Counted from the first letter of the stretch, positions 20,500 to 31,276 are shown. The stretch is DNA of 64,000 nucleotides from Chrysophaeum taylorii (GCA_029834535.1 JAQMWT010000113.1:39837-103836), one strand, 5' to 3'. Notes: generated by a model not told the origin, from the letters alone. Program-made: numbers and translations.

Positions 20500-21867
20500 A
20501 TGGTTGTCCTTGGTCATGTCGTGGTCGTCGCGACGATTAGTTTAGCGCGCGGTGAGTGGTTAAGGTGTGCCGCTGAGGGTGAATCCTGCCCTTGCGCCGG
20601 CGGTTTGGTTCAATATGGCGCCTTCGACGACGACGACGACGAGAAGAGGCGCGTTGTCGGCGTGCGAGTGCAGCCCGAGAAGTCGAGCATCGCGTGCACC
20701 AACAACGCCTTTGGGTGCGATCCAGCTCCTAGACGCGACAAGTCGTGTCGATGCGACACTTCGCCTCCGCCGGGGGCTTCCATCAACAGCGTATGCGAAG
20801 GCTCGCTTACCTCGGACGGCATGGTAATCGAACCGAATGATTTCGAAGGCCCGCGGGCCCCGCTATCCGATGCGGCGCGGGCTGTGAGCCGCGCCGCCTG
20901 GGTGGAAATACCGGCGCGGTCGTCTCCGAGTTACCCGCGCAAGTGCGCGGCGGAACTAGGGCTGTCGCCGGCAAAAAATTCGAGTCGGGTGACGATCTTT
21001 TACAGTCTGACTTTGATCGGTGACCCGGTGTGCCACGGGTTCGAGATCACGCGCACCCAGCTCCTGTCGATGCGGCTCGCGGGCATTCTGCCCGGCGCCC
21101 GGTTCCACGCGTTCGCAACCGTCCTGACCGAATCGCCCATCGTCGAGTCGACGGTGCGCGATAGGTGCGGCGACGCCAATCGGACGTCGGCGGAAGCGGT
21201 CGCCGAGCTCCTAACCCTGGTCAACGATCTCACCGACGGTTCGGCAACCTTCAATGTCCAGTTCGAGAACGAATACGAATACCCCGCGCTGCACGCGCTT
21301 TGAAACCACGCGCGCGAGCGATCGCCAAGGCGCGAAAACGAGCTACTGTTGTACTGCCACAACAAGGGCGTCACGCATACGGCAGACGGAGAGCCGATGT
21401 GGGGCAGCCCCCAGAAGCACACTACCTATGGCTACCGCACTATTGAGGAGATGGTCGTATTCCGGAACTTCGTGGGGGCGTGGCGCTATATTCCCCCCAT
21501 CTTTGATCACTACGACCAAGTCGAGCACCGCTCCATAGCGCCGAGTACTCTTGGAGTTGGCTATTTCAACTTCTGGTGGGCGACACCGGCCTGGATTCGA
21601 ATGCACGACGAGCCGTCGCGGCCGTCAGAGATGGCAGGCTTTGAGCGACACTACTTCGAAGCCTGGCTCGGTCACAAAGGCATTCCCCATGAGCTCCAGA
21701 GCGACCCGCTCCCCTGCGAGCGTGGCTTTTCTATCGGCGCCTGCGAGGCCGGCTTCTGCTCCGAGCCAGGTGCGAAAAGCGCCATACTTTATCTCCGACA
21801 CTACGAATCTATTTTGAGAACAGAATTCGGAGAGGTAACGCCCCCGAGCTTCCTCTCATCGCCGTGA
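20500..21867 (+). pseudogene. Glycosyltransferase-like gene, unit 3, nonsense mutation
   Basis: The frame is open to a TGA at 21301-21303, where the other copies have TGG (Trp of HALWNHA), and then stays open to the normal stop. The first ~700 nt match unit 2 exactly; from about 21,218 onward there are at least nine substitutions. The truncated product would lack the glycosyltransferase-like domain. Confidence 0.75.
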
Positions 21868-22009
21868 GCTGGCTACATGTCTCGCGTCGCGCTAGTTGAA
21901 CTTCCTTCTCGCATGGGCGGACTCTCATGTCATGCGTCGCAGTATAGTTTTCACTTATCGCACTGATCCTCTCTACGAGCGGGCGACGGCGGCCATGCTT
22001 GCCTCTGGT

Positions 22010-22915
22010 CAGTAAGTTCACCTAGTCCAAATCTCTAACCCCAGTAAGTTCGGCGTAAACACACTCGTGCTCTCACCCACTCCTTCGAGCTCGTCGCTCT
22101 CGCCTCCGCCAATCTAAGCTGCGATGATCCGCACACCCCGCTAACCTTTGAGTTTACTCTAAAACCCCCAGTAAGTTCACCTGGTCGCAGTAAGTTCATT
22201 CACCTGGTCACTCAGTTCACCTAGTCCCAATCTCAAACCCCAGTAAGTTCACCTGGTCCCAGTAAGTTCACCTACAGTGCGCGTGTAGACGCCGGGAGGG
22301 GGCTTATCGGTATTGCGCAGCACGTGTGGGGTAGGGTGGAGTCGTCGACTCAGAAGAGCATATCCTCGGGGTTGCCGATCGACAGAGAGCCACGTAGAGC
22401 TGGACGTGGCAGAAGACGGGCTTCGCCAAGAGGACGCCGACCTCGCGGGGCGTCTGGCCCTGGCTCTTGGTGATCGTTTGGCGTCGGCGGGCCTTAAGGG
22501 ATACAGGTTGGAGGAGCCTCGGTGACAACGACACGATCGATCATGTATCTGGTACCGTTGCAGTGGCCGTGCGACGGGTCGAGGTTGCGAAGACTTTAAG
22601 CTCGCGATCAAAGTCAGCATGCCGTTGGTTGTCAGGGAGTCGAAAACTCGACTGTAAAGAGCGAGGCGTCAGCTTCCGACCCAGCCTAGTCGGCCGAAAA
22701 GAACTCCGACGCCTCGTCTTCGGGAAAAAAAGGCCGCGGTCATGCGCGCGTTGTCAGCATCGACAACAATCGTTTCGACGGGGCGTGAGAATGGCGCGCT
22801 GAAAGAGCCGCCGCGGGTCGTGGAAACAGTCTGCGAGGTCGCCGTAGACGGCTTGGAGGATCACTGCCTAGCTCGTGGGCCTACCTGATCCTTACCCTAA
22901 AACGAGGGACAAACA
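22010..22915 (-). mobile_element. Helitron-like element, antisense, start of the partial fourth unit
   Basis: It begins with the same tandem junction as units 2 and 3, but its helicase segment matches the 23181/30353 subtype (GCCAAGAGGACGCC instead of GGGAAAGAGG). It loses its terminal microsatellite at about 22,915, where other Helitron ends are stacked. Confidence 0.7.
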
Positions 22916-22926
22916 AATCTTAGCAG

Positions 22927-23240
22927 TCCTAACTACTAATCGACAGATGTTTGTTTGTCTGTTTGTTTGTTTGTTTGTTTGTTTGTTTGTTTGTTTGTTT
23001 GTTTGTTTGTTTGTTTGTTTGTTTGTTTGTTTGTTTGTCTTCCTAACTACTAATCGACAGATGTTACCCCACAAACCCACCCACATCCTTCATGCTCCCC
23101 ACACACCCCCCCCCCTCTTAGCAGTCGACATTTAAAGACAGATGTTTGTCTGTTTGTTTGTTTGTTTGTTTGTCTGTCTGTCCTAACTACTAATCGACAG
23201 ATGTTTGTCTGTTTGTTTGTTTGTCTGTCTGTCTGTCTGT
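22927..23240 (+). repeat. Stack of three Helitron 5' ends with a (TTTG)n microsatellite
   Basis: The 5' terminus TCCTAACTACTAATCGACAG occurs at 22927, 23041 and 23181. The first is followed by about 100 nt of TTTG repeats (about 22,940-23,040). The second leads into a C-rich stretch. The third continues into a full element. This looks like successive insertion or repeat slippage at the microsatellite end of the family. Confidence 0.8.
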
Positions 23241-24206
23241 TTGTCCCTCGATTTAGGGTAAGGATCATGTGGGCCCGCGAGCCACACATTGATCCTCCAA
23301 GCCGTCTACGGCGACCTCGCAGACTATTTCCACGACCCGCGGCGGCTCTTTCAGCGCGCCATTCTCACGCCCCGTCGAAACGATGTTGTCGATGCTGACA
23401 ACGCGCGCATGACCGCGGCCTTTTTTTCCCGGAGACGAGGCGTCGGAGTTCTTTTCGGCCGACTAGGTTGGGTCGGAAGACGACGCCTCGCTCTCAAGAG
23501 TCGAGTTTTGAACTCCCTGACAACCAACGGCATGCTGACTTTGATCGCGAGCTTAAAGTCTTCGCAACCTCGACCCGTCGCACGGCCACTGCAACGGTAC
23601 CAGATACATGATCGATCGTGTCGTTGTCACCGAGGCTCCTCCAACCTGTATCCCGTAAGGCCCGCCGACGCCAAACGATCACCAAGAGCCAGGGCCAGAC
23701 GCCCCGCGAGGTCGGCGTCCTCTTGGCGAAGCCCGTCTTCTGCCACGTCCAGCTCTACGTGGCTCTCTGTCGATCGGCAACCCCGAGGATATCCTCTTCT
23801 GAGTCGACGACTCCACCCTACCCCACACGTGCTGCGCAATACCGATAAGCCCCCTCCCGGCGTGTACACGCGCACTGTAGTTGAACTTACTGGGACCAGG
23901 TGAACTTACTGGGGTTTGAGATTGGGACTAGGTGAACGTGACCAGGTGAACTTACTGGGACCAAGTGAACTTAAGAGTGAACGCAAAGGCTAGCGGCGTG
24001 TACGGATCAAAGCAGCTTAGATTGGCGGAGGTGAGAGCGACGAGCTCGAAGGAGAGTGGGGTGAGTGGATGTGAGCACGAGTGGGCTTACGCCGAACTTA
24101 CTGGGGTTAGAGATTGGGACTAGGTGAACTTACTGGGACCAGGTGAACTTACTGGGGTTAGAGATTGGGACCAGGTGAACTTACTGGCGAACTTACTGGC
24201 CTGCAC
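23181..24206 (+). mobile_element. Helitron-like element, sense, holding the best helicase remnant
   Basis: It starts at TCCTAACTAC (23181). Its last three bases (TTG, 30290-30292) are separated by the DNA transposon at 24207-30283. The interior has fragments of the C-terminal half of PIF1/Helitron helicase in shifting frames: FQRAILTPRRNDVVDADN (about 23,350), LNSLTTNGM (about 23,510), TITKSQGQT (about 23,680) and QLYVALCRS (about 23,750). The last two correspond to helicase motifs V and VI. No Rep/HUH domain is present and no frame spans the whole domain, so it cannot move by itself. Confidence 0.75.
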
Positions 24207-24924
24207 TACTGTAGGCCGTTTGGCGAATAGTAATTCTGGGGCCGCAGTACCCTACGTGTCCGTTCGCTAAGTATATAGTCGGTTTGTGGGAGTCAGTACT
24301 TTAGGTGCGTGTCCGTTGGCGAAGGATATAGTTGCTTTGTGGGAGTGAGTACTTTAGGTGCGTGTCCGTTGGCGAAGTATATAGTCGTTTTGTGGGAGTC
24401 GATACCTTTAGGTGCGTGTCCGTTGGCTAAGTATATAGTCGTTTTGTGGGAGTCGATACCTTTACGTGCGTGTTCGTCGGCGAAGTATATAGTCGTTTTG
24501 TGGGAGTCGATAGCTTTACGTGCGTGTCCGTTGGCGAAGTATATAGTCGTTTTGTGGGAGTCGATATCTTTACGTGCGTGTTCGTCGGCGAAGTATATAG
24601 TTGTTTTGTGGGAGTCAGTACTTTAGGTGCGTGTTCGTCGGCGAAGTATATAGTCGTTTTGTGGGAGTCAGTACTTTAGGTGCGTGTCCGTTGGCGAAGT
24701 ATATAGTTGTTTTGTGGGAGTCGATACCCTTACGTGCGTGTTCGTCGGCGAAGTATATAGTCGTTTTGTGGGAGTTACGTAATAGTTTATCAGGGAGTGG
24801 TGCTGTAATAGTTACTTTTTCGAAAGTCGTGTAATAGTTTATCGGGAGTCAAATAGTTTTGAGAATCGGAGAGAACAAATTGGATGCTGTCCGTTAAGCT
24901 GACGCAGCCGTCCGTTAACGGATC
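24207..24924 (+). repeat. Left terminal inverted repeat with ~54-bp tandem units
   Basis: After a ~60-nt outer segment, about ten units of 53-54 bp follow between about 24,269 and 24,780. Each contains TATATAGTCGTTTTGTGGGA and a GTGCGTGT(C/T)CGTYGGCGAAG core. The inner ~140 nt (ending CCGTTAACGGATC) are not repeated. The inverted partner is 29564-30283. Confidence 0.9.
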
Positions 24925-24969
24925 AACTAGGTTCAGGCGTCGGTGTACAGGCCACTACCCTAACCCTCC

Positions 24970-25355
24970 GATCGCTAACCGCATGGTTGCGATGGAGGAC
25001 GGCGCCTAACACGCTTGCTCCCTGCGGCGGCCCCTGCCGTCCCGGAGTGAGACGGTGCCTCCTCGCCTCCCGGGCTGGCCGGTTAGCACCCGGAAAGTCC
25101 GCGCCGGGATGGGGTGCGCTCGGTTGGGCAGAACGCGACGGACAGGTCGATTGTTCGTGGACCAACACGTCCGCGGCCTGCGACGCTCTTGCACGACCTC
25201 GCACAAGACCGCGCGCAGTGGCGGTCCGTCATCAACGAGTCCTCGTCCCTCGCCTCAGCCCCAACTGCGTGATTTTCCTCTGTGATTCCGGATCGGCTCC
25301 TGCATGTCCGGCCTGGCTCCCATGCTCGGGAGAGGTCTGAAGTTAGTTTAGTTAG
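24970..25355 (+). repeat. Internal module, first copy of a direct repeat pair
   Basis: Starts GATCGCTAACCGCATGG and ends TGAAGTTAGTTTAG. A diverged copy in the same orientation lies at 29216-29563. Because both are direct while the TIRs are inverted, the module is not part of the TIR. No coding capacity recognised. Confidence 0.7.
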
Positions 25356-26629
25356 TACAGGCCACTCAACACCACGTCAGTTTTTCTTTACGTCAACTTG
25401 CAGGCTCGCAACGGTCTTGGTTTGTGAGGCTCATGATTGTGGGCGACGGGAGGACTGGAAGCTCCAATCGTGGCCCGCGGCGTCTGGCTAGAGGACTGGA
25501 AGCGCCAGTCGTTCGTGGCCCCGACGAATGGGTCCTCGACGAGCACGTGCATGGCGACGGGTGTGGACACTGACGGCCAGAATGGCGAAGCTGCTGAGGT
25601 GATGACGACCATCTGTGTCAGGCTGCATCGCGACGGCGCCGATCGGTGATCCAAGTCCGCGTCACGAAACGAGCCAGCGACACGGTTGGCAACTCGGTGA
25701 AGTTTCACGGCGACGCCACGCGATTTTGTAAGCAGCTGGTTAGATGACCTTCGAAGACGTTCGCACGAGGCGCGCGACGACGGCCGCACCGATGTGTTCG
25801 AAACCCACGGCAATGTGGTGGCTTGTGTTGGGTTCTATATTTGATGACTCCGGTCGGGTGACGCGCCATGCAAGTGGCACGAATGTGGGCGCGCGCTCAA
25901 CATTTCGCACGTCAACATCCCTCACTGACGTTCGGGCGCACAAACTTCTGTAAAGCCGCCTACGAAGACAACCGGCGGTTTGCAGATTGAGACGACGGGC
26001 CGATCAGACCAACACCGTGTGTTCCGCGACGAGCCCAAAGTGTGCCCCCGACCAACCATAAAGCCCAGCGCATTTGTTTCGTTGAAACCACCGTGACGGT
26101 GCGGCTGGTTGCCTATGGTTTACAATTTCATGCCACGTCAAAGGCAGCCTGAACAATTCAACGCCCGCACCGACACTGAAACGCAGCCACTGCCGCCCTG
26201 CTCCCTACTTCGCCAGCAAGAAGCGGTACCCCATAGAGCACCTCACCATCAAGGGATTTGTCGTCCCAGTCTCTAGGCCAACGCCTGCATCCGTACGCCC
26301 GGCCCCTTGCGGCGTTCTCTTGCGATGATCGTGCGTCTCGCGGGCGATTGCGCGTCGGCACCTGCACACCGCGCCCTCGAGCATTCGCTTCGCTGTTACT
26401 CCTTCGTATACTGTGACGACGTCTTAAATGTTTGTGTGAACACCGCGCCTTTTCTGTCGTTTAGGAGGGGTACACGCGACGAGCACGATGCGCTCCGACA
26501 AGAGTCCGATGATGCTCGGGCGAACTGCACAGTCCGCGTTTGTGTCCACCTTGGTGCTTTCTCGCATGACGTCAACGCACCGTAGTCAGTCTAACCTTTG
26601 AGTTACTCCTAAACCCTTGTGTAAAAAAA
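25356..26629. other. Non-coding stretch upstream of the transposase gene
   Basis: About 1.27 kb with no convincing gene. It ends with CTAACCTTTGAGTTACTCC and an A-run just before the transposase ATG. It probably holds the promoter; no TATA box stands out. Confidence 0.5.
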
Positions 26630-28013
26630 ATGCAGGTTGGAGACGATGTGTCCATCGACGGAGATGATTCAGGTCACTCGAACCTGACGCAAGCGGAGAT
26701 CGTGAAGCTTGCTATCGAAGAGGGCTGCCGTCCTTGCCAGGTCTTCGACCGCCTCAGAGGTGCGGGCTTTTGCGTCACGCGCAGCCGCTTGCGCACCCTG
26801 TTGCAAAAGCAAGGCTTCGAGGGGTACACCGGCATAAGCGATGACGATCTCGTCAAGGTGACCTGTCTGTCTCGTGTCGCAGACGACTCCCGCACATTGC
26901 GCAGGAAGTCTGCGACATCTTAGAGCAGCAGCATGGCCGCATCGGTGGCACTGTGGCTGCTGGGGCTCTACGTGCGCGAGGAATCATCGTCCAGCGTCGG
27001 CGGCTGCGTGCTGCATTGCACCGAGCCCGCGACTTTTCGGCGAACACGCCGACCGCGACACGAAGGCCGACGTACTTCAACGGCGTGGCGCCCGACTTCG
27101 TGTGGTGCCTGGACTCGAACTGCAAGCTCGCCAAATTCCGTATCTACTTCCACGCCGTCATCGACGGCTTCTCGCGCTTATGCAAGTTCCACTACGCCAC
27201 GGTGCGGCTGGACTCGGGCACCCTCTTTCAAGGGTTCCTCAAAGAGCTCCTGCTGCTTGGACATGTCCCTCACCACCTTCGGCTCGATCGGCACAGGGGC
27301 TGGTACGGCATCGAGGATTTCATGTGGGCACTCATGGGCGAGCGCGACCCAGACCTCGTGCCGGTCGGCAACGGCGAGTATGTGCTCGTGGACACAGTCC
27401 AGCACGGCAAGTCGACGCATAATACGCCCGTCGAGATCCAGTGAGGCCAGTGTTCTGAATGGAAATTTGCTGCTGCGATGAAGAATAGTGCTAATGTTGA
27501 GATAAGGGTTCGCGCAGGTGGCGGTTCCTGAACGAGACCACGGCGAAGTGGTACAACGAGTTCTGTCGCCTGCAGCGCGACGGGCTCCTCGCGCATGAGA
27601 ATGACCCCGACTTCGACGTGGACATCTGGTGCCTCCACCGTGTATACTTGGGGCCATTGTGCGAGAACGTCAGTGAGCACTACCGCGCCCTCAACTTTCG
27701 ACCGCGGCGATGCTCTAGCCGCAATCCGTTCTACGTTTCGGGTTCGCCGGTTGATGTGTATCGGAAACATCCGACCGTCCGCGAGAACTTCGATATCCAC
27801 CGTATTGATGCGGTACTCCTAGACCTTGAGGACAACATACACATCGAGCCAGCCCCGGCCGAGGGCTACGAGCGCTCCCCTCTGGAAGGAACACGCTGGG
27901 AGGGACGCCTCGAAGGCGCTGTCGCTACTGTACGTGCGTCTAGGGAATATTCCTTGCGCACCAAGTACCTCTTACCACGAATGGTTGTCCACGAGTTTCT
28001 CGACGCCGACTAA
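26630..28013 (+). CDS. Integrase-core (DDE) transposase, three exons
   Basis: Exons 26630-26857, 26905-27440 and 27518-28013 join through two GT-AG introns (47 and 77 nt, the second with a CTAAT branch-like site) to give 419 codons. The N-terminal exon has a helix-turn-helix-like region (LTQAEIVKLAIEEGC ... RTLLQKQGFEGYTGISDDDL). Exon 2 holds the catalytic core: first Asp in FVWCLDSNCKLAKF, then HAVIDGFSRLCKF, second Asp in HHLRLDRHRGWYGIEDF, and Glu in STHNTPVEIQW at the exon 2/3 junction, 48 residues between D and E. Exon 3 continues with NEFCRLQRDGLL and WCLHRVYLGPL. This order matches the integrase-core family rva_4 (proteins with DGNHKL...DGYSRL...HNQRIERLW). Both splice joints restore conserved motifs, which supports them strongly. 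It would cut and join the element's TIR ends. Confidence 0.85.
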
Positions 28014-28015
28014 TG

Positions 28016-28964
28016 CTAATTCACGTGAATCAGCCCCATGGCACGAATCTCGGCCGCGGTCGACAGCATTTGGTCGACTGATTGGCTGGGTAAGCTCGGT
28101 AAGCTAGGAATGTGTCGACTGTTTTGCGCACGTGTTCCAACAGGGGAGCTAGAGCCTAGCAAGAAAGTGTGGACGGGGGATGTGGCGAAGGTGTTCCTTG
28201 ATCCCCGAGTTTCACTATTCAGGGAGGGTGCTGATCTTGGTGTTGATTTCCTCGCGGATGCCGGCGTCGACGTCGCATCGAGTATCTCGTTCCTCAGCTT
28301 CGAGGCGCTACGAATGCGCTCGTGTCGCGCATCCTTTTTTGCAGGCGCGCCGCAGTAACGGCTATCGAGGCGCGCAAAGACGGTCACACGCTCGTTCGCC
28401 TTGTGAGAAATGGGGACAAGGGATGCGGAGGGTGTCGCAAGCGTGCTGTCGTACATCTTTTCCTGAGTTGTCTCAATGTTCGAAAACTTTGACAAGTTCT
28501 CGACCACGAGAGCTTTGAGGATGCCGGTCCTCGAGGTCGTTGGTGAGAAGGAGGTGCTCGGCGACGGCTCGCATCATCACATTCCCGCGGCGAGTGTGAG
28601 CCCCATATTCTCGGACCGGCACGTGGAAAATCCGCGTCAGGATAGCGCACTCGTGTGCTTCTCTTTCGTGCCCATCGTACGTGTGCCCGTGCGACGAGAC
28701 TTGGTTAATGCTGCGCAGGTCGGACATGCCCATGAGCTCGCCAGTATTACTATCAGGGTTCAACATTTTCTTCATCTTGAGGCGGGCCTCCACCATGTCT
28801 TCGACGGCAACCTCGACTACGACTGGGCTCAGGTGATTATCCCTCAGATGCCCAACACGACGGGTGAACACAACAACCCTGGACACGACACGGACGGTAA
28901 CGCCGAATCCGGTGGCGAGGCTGACGATAAGGAGCCCCTTAAGCCGCTTGCCGCCGACATCCAA
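28016..28964 (-). CDS. Second transposon gene, convergent with the transposase; function unknown
   Basis: Two overlapping minus-strand frames (28964-28473 and 28507-28016) appear to be one gene of about 315 codons split by a one-base shift near 28,530. The stop lies 3 nt from the transposase stop, so the two genes converge tail to tail. Visible features: a helix-rich, basic segment (VEARLKMKKMLN), a His-rich stretch (SSHGHTYDGHEREAHEC) and a Ser/Pro/Arg-rich C-terminal third. I recognise no family. Its place inside the TIRs suggests an accessory role in transposition, which is inference. The N-terminal part is low complexity and the start is uncertain. Confidence 0.4.
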
Positions 28965-29563
28965 CGACTAAGCCTCACTCTGGTCGTATGTCGCAGCCTC
29001 GTACTCAGCCACTCAAATCGAGTTCACTCCACATGTCAGCCTCGAACACACACTCCCTACTACCGTGTCGTAGACGGTCAAAATGGCGCGAGACTCTTGC
29101 AAAAGAATGTTTGCATATACGCAAGTGCCGCAATGACTAGCACAATGTTGTTGCGAGTGGCTTCGGGTGCGGACACAATGCAGGCGCATATGTGACGCGG
29201 AATGTCCCTTACCCTGATCGCCGACCGCATGGTTGCGATGGAGGACGGTGCCTCCTGAACCTGCGCCTTGCGAGGGCATCCGTCCCCCCGGCGTAGGTTG
29301 GCGCCTGTTCGCCGCCCGAGCGGGCCGGTTGGAAGCCGGACGTTCGCGGTGGGACGGGATATGGCCGGGGGACGCTGAAGGAAGCGTTAACAGCGAGATG
29401 GTTGTCAGTCACATCGCGGTCTCCGCGTCGCATGGCGATTGATTGTCACTCTCCGCCGACCGACCTTTCGGCGCTCCTCGTCTACAGGCCCGTGATTCCG
29501 GACTGGCTCCTGTCGGTCCGGTCTGGCTCCCATGCTCGGGAGAGGTCTGAAGTTAGTTAGTTA

Positions 29564-30283
29564 GATCCGTTAACGGACCGGCTGCGTCAGCTTAACGGAC
29601 AGCATCCAATTTGTTCTCTCCGATTCTCAAAACTATTTGACTCCCGATAAACTATTACACGACTTTCGAAAAAGTAACTATTACAGCACCACTCCCCGAT
29701 AAACTATTACGTAACTCCCACAAAACGACTATATACTTCGCCGACGAACACGCACGTAAGGGTATCGACTCCCACAAAACGACTATATACTTCCCCGACG
29801 AACACGCACGTAAGGGTATCGACTCCCACAAAACAACTATATACTTGGCAAACGCACACGCACCTCAAGTACTGACTCCCACAAAACAACTATATACTTC
29901 GCCGACGAACACGCACGTAAAGGTATCGACTCCCACAAAACGACTATATACTTCGCCAACGGACACGCACGTAAAGCTATCGACTCTCACAAAACGACTA
30001 TATACTTCGCCGACGAACACGCACGTAAAGGTATCGACTCCCACAAAACGACTATATACTTAGCCAACGGACACGCACCTAAAGGTATCGACTCCCACAA
30101 AACGACTATATACTTCGCCAACGGACACGCACCTAAAGTACTCACTCCCACAAAGCAACTATATCCTTCGCCAACGGACACGCACCTAAAGTACTGACTC
30201 CCACAAACCGACTATATACTTAGCGAACGGACACGTAGGGTACTGCGGCCCCAGAATTACTATTCGCCAAATGGTCTACAGTA
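29564..30283 (-). repeat. Right terminal inverted repeat with ~54-bp tandem units
   Basis: Inverted copy of 24207-24924, with about nine satellite units and the same outer tip; a few substitutions and one unit-scale difference separate the two arms. The region 28,965-29,215 just inside holds no recognised gene, and 29216-29563 is the second copy of the internal module. Confidence 0.9.
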
Positions 30284-30352
30284 CTGCACTTGTCCTAACT
30301 ACTAATCGACAGATGTTTGTCTGTCTGTCTGTTTGTCTGTTTTAAAAAAAAA

Positions 30353-31216
30353 CAAGTGCAGGCCAGTAAGTTCACCTAGCTCACACCAACTCCTTTGAGC
30401 TCGTCGCTCTCGCCTCCGCCAATCTAAGGCGCTTCGATCCGCACACGCCGATAACCTTTGAGTTTGCTCTAAAAACCCTTTACTCTAAAAAACCCAGTAA
30501 GATCACCTGCTCCAACCCCAGTAAGTTCACCTGGTCCCAGTAAGTTCACCTACAGTGCGCGTGTACACGCCGGGAGGGGGCTTATCGGTATTGCGCAGCA
30601 CGTGTGGGGTAGGGTGGAGTCGTCGACTCAGAAGAGGATATCCTCGGGGTTGCCGATCGACAGAGAGCCACGTAGAGCTGGACGTGGCAGAAGACGGGCT
30701 TCGCCAAGAGGACGCCGACCTCGCGGGGCGTCTGGCCCTGGCTCTTGGTGATCGTTTGGCGTCGGCGGGCCTTACGGGATACAGGTTGGAGGAGCCTCGG
30801 TGACAACGACACGATCGATCATGTATCTGGTACCGTTGCAGTGGCCGTGCGACGGGTCGAGGTTGCGAAGACTTTAAGCTCGCGATCAAAGTCAGCATGC
30901 CGTTGGTTGTCAGGGAGTTCAAAACTCGACTCTTGAGAGCGAGGCGTCGTCTTCCGACCCAGCCTAGTCAGCCGAAAAGAACTCCGACGCCTCGTCTCCG
31001 GGAAAAAGGCCGCGGTCATACGCGCGTTGTCAGCATCGACAACATCGTTTCGACGGGGCGTGAGAATGGCGCGCTGAAAGAGCCGCCGCGGGTCGTGGAA
31101 ATAGTCTGCGAGGTCGCCGTAGACGGCTTGGAGGATCACTGTCTGTGGCTCGCGCGCCTACCTGATCCTTACTCTCGCGCCTACCTGATCCTTACCCTAA
31201 ATCGAGGGACAAACAA

Positions 31217-31255
<39 letters not shown>

Positions 31256-31276
31256 TCTGTCGATTAGTAGTTAGGA
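30353..31276 (-). mobile_element. Helitron-like element, antisense
   Basis: It begins CAAGTGCAGG after a run of A at 30344-30352 and ends ...GTTAGGA before T at 31277, again an A/T insertion context. Helicase remnants as in the copy at 23181. A ~60-nt Helitron 5' fragment (30293-30350) lies directly before it. Confidence 0.75.

Larger units (their letters stand above)
7690..22010 (+). repeat. Three tandem copies of a ~4.1-5.15 kb block
   Basis: The same gene order recurs with offsets of 5,151 nt (unit 1 to 2) and 5,103 nt (unit 2 to 3), and a partial fourth unit starts at about 22,010. Each junction joins the end of the gene block (…CTTGCCTCT) to an internal point of the antisense Helitron (GGTCAGTAAG), the same sequence found inside the complete Helitron at about 7,690. 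Unit 1 lacks the ~1.08-kb sense Helitron found in units 2 and 3. Units are nearly identical, so the duplication or homogenisation is recent. Confidence 0.9.
24207..30283 (+). mobile_element. Complete DNA transposon with ~720-bp satellite-built TIRs and an integrase-like transposase
   Basis: The element begins TACTGTAG and ends CTACAGTA and is flanked by the direct repeat CTGCAC (24201-24206 and 30284-30289), a 6-bp target duplication. It interrupted the 3' tip of a Helitron. The TIRs contain tandem ~54-bp units. Inside are a plus-strand three-exon integrase-like gene and a convergent minus-strand gene. A ~360-bp module occurs twice as a direct repeat just inside each TIR. All parts needed for an autonomous element appear present, though the minus-strand gene has a frameshift. 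Confidence 0.88.

Noticed and set aside
23289-23903. Long open frames in each Helitron copy (about 200 codons) as functional helicase genes
   Set aside because: Helicase motifs V/VI and the upstream RAILTPRR segment lie in different frames, and each long frame mixes real and shadow codons. They are remnants.
28038-29195. Plus-strand frames 28038-28518 and 28476-29195 as transposon genes
   Set aside because: They overlap the more protein-like minus-strand frames and have no recognisable features, so I treated them as shadows, with limited certainty.
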